A model generated the notes under the pieces. The model saw only the letters and a program-made list of their open reading frames with translations, was not told the DNA's origin and searched no databases. Shown piece after piece: positions 7,110 through 14,278 of a stretch of 14,278 bases of DNA. This DNA comes from an uncultured Bacteroidales bacterium (GTDB lineage: Bacteria > Bacteroidota > Bacteroidia > Bacteroidales > UBA932): contig CALCHD010000009.1 of the NCBI GenBank assembly GCA_937901105.1, positions 1-14,278 of the forward strand, read 5' to 3'. Position 1 is the first letter of the stretch. Each line of letters begins with the position of its first letter. The translations under genes were made by a program, and so were the position numbers.

Positions 7110-8533
7110 AAGGAATAAAGATGGATATGAAATTGTCTGCAAACGCCGTCAATTTTATTGATGATGCCAAATTGCAGAATTTGCTTGAGGATTCACGTGA
7201 GGATCTTCCTAGAGCAAGAGAATTGTTCAAAAAGGCACTTGACAAGAAGCCTCTTACTGTTGAGGAGACAGCTGTCCTGCTGTCTATTGAATCAGAAGAG
7301 GGTTTAAAGGAGCTTTTTGATGCGGCTAGAGAACTGAAAAAAAAGGTATATGGCAATAGAATTGTACTTTTTGCCCCTCTATATGTAGGAAACCACTGTG
7401 TAAACAACTGCAAGTATTGCGGTTTCAGGAAAGATGCAAAAGGTATTGTTAGAAAGACGCTCAACAACAAGGAACTCATAACAGAGATTGAGAACCTTGA
7501 AAAAGTTGGACACAAGAGGCTGATTCTTGTATTTGGCGAATCACCGGTATATACTCCGGAGTTCATAGCAGATAGTGTAAGGACTTGCTACAGCATCAAG
7601 GTTGGAAACGGTGAGATCAGGAGAGTCAACATAAATGCAGCGCCATTGGATGTTGAAGGTTTCAGAACAGTTAAAGAGGCCGGTATAGGTACTTTCCAGA
7701 TTTTCCAGGAGACGTATCATCAGGAGACCTATTCAAAATATCATCCGTCGGGAGACATAAAGGGTGATTATATGTGGCGCCTGAATGCTATGGACCGTGC
7801 TTTTGAGGCCGGTATTGATGACATGGGAATTGGTGCACTGTTTGGATTGTACAACTGGAAGTATGAAGTATTGGGACTTGTTTCACATGCACTGCATTTG
7901 CAGGACACTTGTGGAGTTGGCCCTCACACTATAAGCTTCCCTAGAATCAAGCCTGCAGCTGATATGAATCTTGAGCTGCCGTATGAGGTTTCAGATGATG
8001 AATTCAAGAGAATTGTAGCTGTTCTCCGTCTGGCTGTACCTTATACCGGACTTATCATGACTGCCCGTGAAAGCAGTGCTATAAGGGATGAGGTTATAGA
8101 ATTTGGCGTTTCACAGATTGATGCTGGTACAAAGCTTGAAATTGGCGGTTACCAGAACCAGAAAGGCGGTGAGCAGGATATCACCAAGGAGCAGTTTGTA
8201 ATTGGTGACACAAGAGAACTTGATGATGTAATGCACTGGCTGCTTACTAAGGGATATATACCTAGCTTCTGTACAGCATGTTACAGGATGGGACGCACTG
8301 GAGAGCACTTTATGGAGTTTGCTATTCCAGGCTTTATAAAAAGGTTCTGTACACCTAATGCCATCATTACAATGGCCGAGTATCTTGAGGATTATGGCAG
8401 TGAAAAGACTAAAAAAGCAGGCTATGAACTGATAGAAAAAGAACTTGAGAAACTGCCTGACAGTATACAGAAAGAGAAGATTATTGCTAATTTAGAGGCG
8501 GTAAAAAAAGGGACAAGAGATTTAAGGTTTTAA
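7106..8533 (+). CDS. hydG: [FeFe]-hydrogenase maturation radical SAM tyrosine lyase HydG
   Basis: HydG cleaves tyrosine with S-adenosylmethionine to make the CO and CN ligands of the [FeFe]-hydrogenase H-cluster, in the cytoplasm. The SAM-binding cluster motif is CVNNCKYC (Cys98, Cys102, Cys105, CX3CX2C). The second, HydG-specific auxiliary cluster motif is intact: Cys389, Cys392 and Cys415, spaced CX2CX22C. This separates it from the tryptophan lyase and ThiH. The length, 475 residues, is normal. The ATG at 7106 overlaps the upstream stop; ATGs at 7121 and 7127 are also possible, and 7121 has AAAGGA before it. HydE, HydF and the hydrogenase are not in the window and must be encoded elsewhere. 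Rel follows after 3 bp. The intact clusters imply a working H2-metabolising enzyme in this organism. Confidence 0.96.
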   Translation: MKGIKMDMKLSANAVNFIDDAKLQNLLEDSREDLPRARELFKKALDKKPLTVEETAVLLSIESEEGLKELFDAARELKKKVYGNRIVLFAPLYVGNHCVNNCKYCGFRKDAKGIVRKTLNNKELITEIENLEKVGHKRLILVFGESPVYTPEFIADSVRTCYSIKVGNGEIRRVNINAAPLDVEGFRTVKEAGIGTFQIFQETYHQETYSKYHPSGDIKGDYMWRLNAMDRAFEAGIDDMGIGALFGLYNWKYEVLGLVSHALHLQDTCGVGPHTISFPRIKPAADMNLELPYEVSDDEFKRIVAVLRLAVPYTGLIMTARESSAIRDEVIEFGVSQIDAGTKLEIGGYQNQKGGEQDITKEQFVIGDTRELDDVMHWLLTKGYIPSFCTACYRMGRTGEHFMEFAIPGFIKRFCTPNAIITMAEYLEDYGSEKTKKAGYELIEKELEKLPDSIQKEKIIANLEAVKKGTRDLRF

Positions 8534-8536
8534 TTT

Positions 8537-10816
8537 ATGTTTACGCAAGAGGACAACGAATTGATTCAAAGGGAATTTGAATCATTGAGGATTACAAGTC
8601 TAAAAAGATGTGCAACGCAAGAGGAGTATAATGATGTAATTAGGGCGTTTGAGTTTGCCAACGAAGCACATAAAGGTGTAAGAAGACGTTCTGGAGAACC
8701 TTACATCCTGCACCCTATTGCGGTTGCAAAAATTGTAGTTGAGGAGATAGGCCTTGGCTACAAGTCCATTGTCTCTGCCCTCTTGCATGATGTTGTTGAA
8801 GATACTGAATATACAGTTGAAGATCTTTCCAGGCTGTTCGGGCCTAAAGTTGCATCTTTGGTTGACGGACTTACAAAGATCAAGTCTGCTATGGATTCAA
8901 AACACAATTCCAATAAGAATGATGAAGTTTCCATGCAGGCGGAAAACTTCAAGAGAATCCTCCTTACCTTAAATGATGATGTCCGCGTAGTTCTTATCAA
9001 GCTTGCAGACAGGCTGCACAACTTGAGGACAATCGGTTCAATGCCTGAACGCAAGAAAGACAAGATCTTGAGCGAAAGCATGTATATTTTTGTACCTCTT
9101 GCCCATAAGCTTGGCCTGTACAGGATGAAGTCTGAAATGGAGAATATCTGGCTTCAGTACAGGGAGCCGGAATATTACAATAGAATTACAAGGCAGCTTG
9201 ACGCTCTTGTTGATGAGCGCGGTGATTCTATCAACCAGTTCATTGCCCCTATTTCTCAGGCACTTCATTACGAAGGCTATAAATTTACAATTACAAAGCG
9301 TATAAAGAGCCCTTATTCCATCTGGAAGAAAATGGAGAAAAAAGGAGTCCCATTTGAGCAGATATATGACTTGTATGCTGTAAGGATCATTTTTGAAGCA
9401 AAAGAGGGAGTTTCTGAAAGAAAACAGTGCTGGGACATATATTCAATCATATCTGAACATTACAGGTCAAAAATGGACCGCATCAGGGATTGGGTAAGTG
9501 TTCCAAAATCCAACGGCTATGAAGCTCTTCACTGTACCCTTATGAGCCAGAACGGCAACTGGGTTGAAGTTCAGATCCGTTCCGACAGAATGAACCAGAT
9601 TGCAGAAAAAGGTGTTGCCGCCCATTGGAGCTACAAGGGCGTGAACAAGAGTGAGACAGAGCTGGACAACTGGCTTGCAATGGTTCGTGAGGTTCTTGAG
9701 AATCCGGATGTAAGTGCATTGGAATTCCTTGACAAGTTCCATGAAGGCCTTCTTTCTTCAGAGATTTACGTATTTACCCCTAGAGGTGACTCCAAGTCAC
9801 TCCCTAAAGGGGCAACAGCACTAGATTTTGCATACTATATCCACAGTAAGATAGGCAATAAGGCCATTGCTGCCAAGGTAAATCATAGGCTTGTTCCGCT
9901 GTCTCATGAGCTGAGCAACGGAGACCAGATTGAGATAATTACTGCAGAAGCCCAGAAACCTAGCAGGGAGTGGCTGGGATTTGCCCATACACCTAAAGCA
10001 AAAGACCTTATATATGAGGCTCTGAAGGCTGATATTGACGATGCAATCTCCAAAGGCCAGAAGATACTTGAAGAGGAGCTGGGAAAACTTGGCGTTAAGG
10101 TACAGCATAGAGTAATCATCAAGCTGTTGAATGAGTATAAGCTCAACAATAAGGATGAGATGTACACAAAGATTGCAACAGGAGTTGTAAAGCTTGACGA
10201 CCTCGACAAGATTTTGCGCAAGAATAACGAGAACAAGTGGGTAAAATACTGGAAACTCCAGTTTTTCTCTTCTTCTGATGAAAATGAAGAAATTGATGAT
10301 TCTGCAGAGGAGCAGCCAGTTGAGAAAAAGCCTGCCATAGACAAGAAGAAAGATTATCTTCTTAAAGAAAATTTTGACAAGACCCTTACCTATCAGGTTG
10401 CAGACTGCTGCAATCCTATTCCAGGCGATGCAATTGTAGGATTTGTTGATGAACATAATAATGTAATAGTGCATAAGAAGACATGCTCTAAAGCAATTTC
10501 CCTTGCAACTGTCCAGGGTGAAAAAATCATCAATGCAAAATGGACCAAACATACATTCCTGTCATTCCTTGCAAGAGTTTCACTCCGAGGAATTGACCGT
10601 ATGGGCATTGTCAATGATATTACACAATTTATTACACTTGATTTGAGTGTAAATATCAGAAAAATCCATTTTGAAACGCATGACGGCATCTTTGACGGCT
10701 ATATTGACTTGTATGTGCATGATGCTCAAGACCTTGAGGTTATTATGAGCAGAATTCTAGAGGTTAAAGGCGTAGAGAGCGTGACAAGAACCGACATTAA
10801 AAATGAAACTAACTAG
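8537..10816 (+). CDS. relA: Bifunctional (p)ppGpp synthetase/hydrolase, RelA/SpoT family
   Basis: This enzyme makes and degrades the alarmone (p)ppGpp in response to starvation. Domain order over 759 residues is HD hydrolase (about 40-190), synthetase (240-365), TGS (408-470), a helical linker, a Cys-containing segment (620-650) and a C-terminal ACT domain (675-757). The hydrolase residues are intact: His59, His84-Asp85 in HDVVED, and Asp158. The synthetase keeps RIKSPYSIWKKM (255-266), PKSNGYEALH (323-332) and Glu344 in VEVQIRS. TGS begins EIYVFTPRGD, and CCNPIPGD (624-631) with His646 and Cys650 marks the ribosome-contacting region. Both halves therefore look active, as in a Rel-type enzyme. 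It follows hydG by 3 bp and the lipoprotein gene begins directly after its stop. Confidence 0.95.
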   Translation: MFTQEDNELIQREFESLRITSLKRCATQEEYNDVIRAFEFANEAHKGVRRRSGEPYILHPIAVAKIVVEEIGLGYKSIVSALLHDVVEDTEYTVEDLSRLFGPKVASLVDGLTKIKSAMDSKHNSNKNDEVSMQAENFKRILLTLNDDVRVVLIKLADRLHNLRTIGSMPERKKDKILSESMYIFVPLAHKLGLYRMKSEMENIWLQYREPEYYNRITRQLDALVDERGDSINQFIAPISQALHYEGYKFTITKRIKSPYSIWKKMEKKGVPFEQIYDLYAVRIIFEAKEGVSERKQCWDIYSIISEHYRSKMDRIRDWVSVPKSNGYEALHCTLMSQNGNWVEVQIRSDRMNQIAEKGVAAHWSYKGVNKSETELDNWLAMVREVLENPDVSALEFLDKFHEGLLSSEIYVFTPRGDSKSLPKGATALDFAYYIHSKIGNKAIAAKVNHRLVPLSHELSNGDQIEIITAEAQKPSREWLGFAHTPKAKDLIYEALKADIDDAISKGQKILEEELGKLGVKVQHRVIIKLLNEYKLNNKDEMYTKIATGVVKLDDLDKILRKNNENKWVKYWKLQFFSSSDENEEIDDSAEEQPVEKKPAIDKKKDYLLKENFDKTLTYQVADCCNPIPGDAIVGFVDEHNNVIVHKKTCSKAISLATVQGEKIINAKWTKHTFLSFLARVSLRGIDRMGIVNDITQFITLDLSVNIRKIHFETHDGIFDGYIDLYVHDAQDLEVIMSRILEVKGVESVTRTDIKNETN

Positions 10817-12628
10817 ATGAATCCGAAAAAAGAATTTTATAAGATACTGACTATAGCCCTTGTTGTGGCCTATTGTCTGCACACAAGTTCCTGTGCAAGT
10901 ACAAAAGCGGCTCCCAGTGGAGGTCCAAAGGATACAATACCACCTGTTGTGCTTGCAATGAATCCTGCGGATAATGCCACTGATTTTCCTATTGAAGACG
11001 GAGAGATAACAATTACATTTGATGAGTATGTACAGGTAAAGGACCCTGCCAAGAACATTATTGTTTCACCTCCATTAAAAAAGCAGGTGAAGACCAGAGT
11101 TAAAGGCAAGAGTGTGGTATTTTCATTTCCTGAACCGCTGCAGCCCAACCAGACATATTCATTATATTGCGGAGAGGCTATTGTTGACAATAATGAAGGG
11201 AACCCCTACTATGGACTGGCTTATAGCTTCTCCACAGGTGCTGCCGTAGATTCAATGATGTTGAGCGGTACAGTTGTTGATGCTGTCACTCTTCTTCCTG
11301 TAGCAAATGCTACAGTTGCTCTATATGAGAATGCAAAGGATTCTACTGTAATTACAGATGTCCCTTCTGCCATTGCCAGAAGTGACAATTGGGGATATTT
11401 TACAGTGAGGAACCTCAAGCCTGTTCCATATTATGTTTTTGCATACACAGATGGGAACACCAACAGCAGATACGACCAGGGTTCAGAGAACATTGCATTC
11501 CTGGATACTCCTGTGGTCCCTAGCAAAATTATGGGCCAGGATACAGTTTCCCTTAAATATTATGACCCAAAAGATACTCTGGCGTGCCTGGCAAGACCGT
11601 CAGAGATTACTTTGAACATATTTGCCGAGGCAAATATGAAGCAGTTCATAAAGGATTACAAGCGATTCAGCAGAAGAGGATCATACATTACATTCAATGC
11701 ATCTGATGTTCAAATAGATTCCTTTGCAATATCGGGAATAAAGGATGAAAGGATTATCAGGCAGTTCAATGCAAGCAGAGACAGCATGACATTCTGGATT
11801 AAGGGCGAAGGCCGCATTGATGACACCTTGAGGCTTGCAATAAAGTATCATAAGACAGATTCTGCCGGTACTCTTGTTCCACAGCTGGAGAACTTGAAAT
11901 TTGTTGCACCATATGAGAACAAGAGGGCGAAGAAAGGCAATGACAAGGAAGATAACAAGAGGAAAGACCTCCTTGAAATGACTGTAAGTGCTGACAAGGC
12001 AATGATTGAACAGAATGGAATAGAGCTCTTCTTCCCTGCCCCATTGACAGAAATGGATACAGCATCAATTTCATTTATTATGAGAAATCCAAAAATGATT
12101 GAGAGTGCTGTAGAATACACAATATCAGAAGATTCTTTGGAATCTAACAAATATGTTATCCGCCCTGATGTCCAGTTTGCTAAAGGAAACGAATATATAC
12201 TCAAGTTCCCAATGGCTATTTTCAAGGATGTAAACGGTTTCACAAATGATTCTTCTGTCACAACTGTCTCTTTGCCAGCTGATGAGAAATTGAGCTCACT
12301 TACATTGGAACTGAAGAATGTAAATGCAAGATACATTGTAGAGCTGACAAATCCACAAAGAACAACTGTTTATAGAAAATATATTATTGATAGTGACTGT
12401 GAACTTCTTTTCCCATATTTGAAGGCAAATGAATATTCAATAAGGATTACGGAAGACCTTAACAGCAACGGCAAGCTGGATACTGGAGACCTTCTTTCAA
12501 GAAAGCAGCCCGAAAAAGTGATTATGTATACTTTGAGTGACGGTACAACCAAGATGAAGATTAATGAAAGGACAGATATTGTGCAGGATATTGATATAGC
12601 TGAAATTTTCAGCAAGGAGGTCAAATGA
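10817..12628 (+). CDS. Big_5-like (Ig-like) domain outer-membrane lipoprotein of unknown function
   Basis: The 603-residue protein begins with a lipoprotein signal, hydrophobic to about 21, and a lipobox-like TSSC with the acylated cysteine probably Cys26. An SGGPKDTIPP segment follows, which I recognise from Bacteroidota proteins with an Ig-like Big_5 domain (about 40-141). A carboxypeptidase-regulatory-like beta domain spans about 149-220 (SGTVVDA, NWGYFTV). Two Asp/Asn-rich loops occur: TDGNTNSRYDQG (211-222) and DLNSNGKLDTGD (547-558). Both resemble calcium-binding loops and lie in matching AYTDGN-like and ITEDLN-like contexts. A very basic stretch covers about 367-385. No acidic surface-export signal follows Cys26, so it may face the periplasm. 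It starts directly after the Rel stop and overlaps the next gene by 4 bp, suggesting it works with that outer-membrane protein. No enzymatic motif was seen. Confidence 0.8.
   Translation: MNPKKEFYKILTIALVVAYCLHTSSCASTKAAPSGGPKDTIPPVVLAMNPADNATDFPIEDGEITITFDEYVQVKDPAKNIIVSPPLKKQVKTRVKGKSVVFSFPEPLQPNQTYSLYCGEAIVDNNEGNPYYGLAYSFSTGAAVDSMMLSGTVVDAVTLLPVANATVALYENAKDSTVITDVPSAIARSDNWGYFTVRNLKPVPYYVFAYTDGNTNSRYDQGSENIAFLDTPVVPSKIMGQDTVSLKYYDPKDTLACLARPSEITLNIFAEANMKQFIKDYKRFSRRGSYITFNASDVQIDSFAISGIKDERIIRQFNASRDSMTFWIKGEGRIDDTLRLAIKYHKTDSAGTLVPQLENLKFVAPYENKRAKKGNDKEDNKRKDLLEMTVSADKAMIEQNGIELFFPAPLTEMDTASISFIMRNPKMIESAVEYTISEDSLESNKYVIRPDVQFAKGNEYILKFPMAIFKDVNGFTNDSSVTTVSLPADEKLSSLTLELKNVNARYIVELTNPQRTTVYRKYIIDSDCELLFPYLKANEYSIRITEDLNSNGKLDTGDLLSRKQPEKVIMYTLSDGTTKMKINERTDIVQDIDIAEIFSKEVK
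12614..12620 (+). promoter_or_regulatory. Canonical Shine-Dalgarno sequence for the outer-membrane protein gene
   Basis: AAGGAGG lies inside the last codons of the lipoprotein gene, 4 nt before the first ATG (12625) and 7 nt before the second (12628). The spacing favours the second ATG. It is the only strong Shine-Dalgarno in front of any gene in the window. Confidence 0.6.
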
Positions 12629-13386
12629 TGAATAGAAAATATTTACTGATAATTATATCCTTATTGTCTTTTGCATTTAACCCGGCATATTCACAAAATG
12701 TAAAAGAAGAGAATGAGGAGGCATATCTTAAAGAGTTTGACCTGCATTCTTTTAAGGATGCTGGCACAAAGGTGAAGGACAGTACACATTTATATCAGCA
12801 TATCATTGGTGTGAAATGGGGATATGGAATGTCAAACGTGTTTTTCAGCCAGTCCAGCAGCCATAAGGGCTTTACTACAGCAAGCACCTATGGAATTACC
12901 TATACCTATCTTCATTCAATGCTGGGCAATCTTCCTTATTTTGGTATCCAGCTTGGCCTTGAATCAACAGAAATGGGATATACACATGTAACGGAGATAT
13001 CAGAGGATGTATTTGAGGAAGAAGAGCAGAGATATTCTGTTGCAGATTTCCAGATGATAGCGCTCTTCAGGGCAGACACCAAAAGATTCAGGTTCCATTT
13101 GGGTGGAGGAGGATATCTGTCATATATTTATGATACAGAAATTGCTGGCGGTATTCCGCCAACTACCAATAAAGGAGGATTTGGACTTGTAGGACAAGGA
13201 GGTATTGCAGTAAAATTCCATCCTATTGAGATTTCTCTTGAGGCAAGCTATAAATACGGCCTTACACATTTTCTGGATCCGCAGATATACTCATCCGACT
13301 ATTGGGTATACACTCACCCCAACCAGCTTCTTTTTTCTGTTGGCCTGAGCTATAATCTTGGCGGAAAGTATTTTAAAAAGAAATAG
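12625..13386 (+). CDS. Outer-membrane beta-barrel protein (porin-family-like)
   Basis: The 253-residue protein has a signal peptide with a hydrophobic core at about 5-19 and a likely cleavage after AYS (residue 23). The mature part alternates short aromatic and glycine-rich strands, for example HIIGVKWGYGM, YFGIQLGLES, FRFHLGGGGYLSYIY and VGQGGIAVKF. It ends in a barrel-closing strand, QLLFSVGLSYNLGG, and a basic KKK tail. This fits a small barrel of about eight strands in the outer membrane, like many Bacteroidota porin-family proteins of unknown function. An acidic segment (126-135) may be an external or periplasmic loop. Tandem ATGs at 12625 and 12628 are both possible starts; the upstream AAGGAGG is better spaced for the second. 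It overlaps the lipoprotein gene and is followed directly by ispG. Pairing with the lipoprotein is inferred from this coupling only. Confidence 0.75.
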   Translation: MMNRKYLLIIISLLSFAFNPAYSQNVKEENEEAYLKEFDLHSFKDAGTKVKDSTHLYQHIIGVKWGYGMSNVFFSQSSSHKGFTTASTYGITYTYLHSMLGNLPYFGIQLGLESTEMGYTHVTEISEDVFEEEEQRYSVADFQMIALFRADTKRFRFHLGGGGYLSYIYDTEIAGGIPPTTNKGGFGLVGQGGIAVKFHPIEISLEASYKYGLTHFLDPQIYSSDYWVYTHPNQLLFSVGLSYNLGGKYFKKK

Positions 13387-14278
13387 ATGATGAACAGCAT
13401 AGAAGTAAAAGTAGGAAATGTAATTGTAGGAGGAGATTCTCCTATAAGAATTCAGACCATGTGCAACACCCATACACAGGATGTGGCACCTTCTGTATCA
13501 CAGTGCCTGGAAATGGTCAAGGCAGGTGCAGAAATCATCAGGCTTACCACCCAAGGGATGAAAGAGGTGGAAGCGCTGGCTAAAATCAAAGAGGAACTTA
13601 GAGCCCAAGGTATTGATGTCCCTCTTGTTGCTGATGTCCATTTCAATTCTGACGTTGCAATTGAAGTGGCTAAAATTGCAGAGAAAGTAAGGATCAATCC
13701 CGGTAATTTTGCAAAAGAACATTCAGTAGCCCAAAGCCAGTTCAAGAAATTCATTGAAGTCTGCAAAGAGTATGGTACAGCTGTAAGAATTGGTGTAAAC
13801 CATGGTTCTCTAGGAGAAAGGATTATCAATATGTACGGAGATACTCCTCTTGGAATGAAAGAGGCAGCAATGGAGTGGTTGAGAATGTGCAAAGAAAATG
13901 ATTACAGTAATGTTGTTGTTTCCCTTAAGGCCAGCAATACAATTGTAATGTCAACTGCCTACAGGCTTCTTTGGGAAGCAATGAAACAGGAAGGCGTTGT
14001 ATATCCAGTGCATCTTGGTGTAACAGAGGCCGGCAATGGAGATACAGGCAGAATCAAGTCAGCAGTTGGCATTGCTGCTCTACTTAAGGATGGCATAGGT
14101 GACACTATAAGAGTTTCACTAACCGAGAACCCTGTAAACGAGCTTCCTGTAGCAAGAACAATTGCAGACTATTTCTATAATGGGGAATACAAGGGAAAAT
14201 GGATAATGGAAAACAGCAATCCGCCTGTACATTATGAGTGCAGCAGCTGGGATGAGTTCATTATAAAGGCATCTTGTG
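13387..14278 (+). CDS. ispG: 4-hydroxy-3-methylbut-2-enyl diphosphate synthase IspG (partial, runs off the right edge)
   Basis: IspG (GcpE) performs the penultimate step of the MEP isoprenoid pathway, converting MEcPP to HMBPP with a [4Fe-4S] cluster. The 297 residues present form the TIM-barrel domain, with IQTMCNTHTQD near the start, EIIRLTTQG (49-57), PLVADVHFN (77-85), VRINPGN (99-105) and HLGVTEAGNGDTG (218-230). The sequence continuing past the barrel into ADYFYNGEYKG fits the large, three-domain IspG of Bacteroidota, Chlamydiae and plants, which carries an inserted domain before the cluster domain. The cluster cysteines lie beyond the window. The start is a tandem ATGATG immediately after the stop of the barrel protein (TAG at 13384-13386). 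It is the last visible gene of the run and needs reduced ferredoxin or flavodoxin. Confidence 0.95.
   Translation, partial: MMNSIEVKVGNVIVGGDSPIRIQTMCNTHTQDVAPSVSQCLEMVKAGAEIIRLTTQGMKEVEALAKIKEELRAQGIDVPLVADVHFNSDVAIEVAKIAEKVRINPGNFAKEHSVAQSQFKKFIEVCKEYGTAVRIGVNHGSLGERIINMYGDTPLGMKEAAMEWLRMCKENDYSNVVVSLKASNTIVMSTAYRLLWEAMKQEGVVYPVHLGVTEAGNGDTGRIKSAVGIAALLKDGIGDTIRVSLTENPVNELPVARTIADYFYNGEYKGKWIMENSNPPVHYECSSWDEFIIKASC

Noticed and set aside
9821..10552. Long minus-strand open frame (243 codons) inside the Rel gene
   Set aside because: It is the shadow of a strongly conserved Rel coding frame; its translation is Cys/Leu/Ile-rich without any recognisable motif and it has no promoter or start context.
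11848..12336. Minus-strand open frame (162 codons) opposite the lipoprotein
   Set aside because: Serine/phenylalanine-rich antisense translation typical of a shadow frame; no family resemblance, no start signal.
10817..12628. Dockerin/cellulosome component based on the Asp/Asn loops
   Set aside because: The two loops are far apart and not in the paired 22-residue dockerin arrangement; the rest of the protein is an Ig-like lipoprotein.

Overview
The window looks like chromosomal DNA from an anaerobic member of the Bacteroidota, most likely Bacteroidales. Three things point there. Both divergent promoters and the amylase promoter carry a TAnnTTTG -7 element. Almost every gene lacks a Shine-Dalgarno sequence. 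The gene set includes a Bacteroidales-type cytosolic amylase, a lipoprotein with Big_5-like and carboxypeptidase-regulatory-like domains beside an outer-membrane barrel, a large-type IspG and HydG. HydG and a flavodiiron protein imply a strict anaerobe with an [FeFe]-hydrogenase. The species cannot be named from the sequence alone.

Layout. Positions 1-153 (minus strand) hold a startless fragment of a DUF4143-type ATP-binding protein. It is fused to the broken 3' part of a GH13 amylase gene (122-1078, minus). The amylase keeps the nucleophile and acid/base regions but loses the rest of the barrel. A short intergenic stretch (1079-1204) holds the amylase promoter, a hairpin followed by six T in its leader, and a clear intrinsic terminator for the next gene. 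A phosphofructokinase with pyrophosphate-type signature residues follows (1205-2434, minus). A 105-bp intergenic stretch (2435-2539) carries two diverging promoter elements.

From 2540 to the right edge there are nine plus-strand genes: ligA, flavodiiron protein, FlK-like hotdog thioesterase, YihY-family membrane protein, hydG, bifunctional Rel, a 603-residue lipoprotein, an outer-membrane beta-barrel protein and ispG (cut by the window edge). No gap exceeds 11 bp, several genes abut or overlap by 4 bp, and no terminator is visible between them. They can be read as one long transcription unit. It mixes DNA repair, oxygen/NO defence, hydrogenase maturation, stringent response, cell-envelope and isoprenoid functions.

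Most of the window is ordinary housekeeping sequence. The strongest anomaly is the amylase/ATPase junction near 145-157. The most open biology is the lipoprotein/outer-membrane pair and the placement of hydG with a flavodiiron protein. No tRNA, rRNA, CRISPR array, insertion sequence or attachment site was seen.
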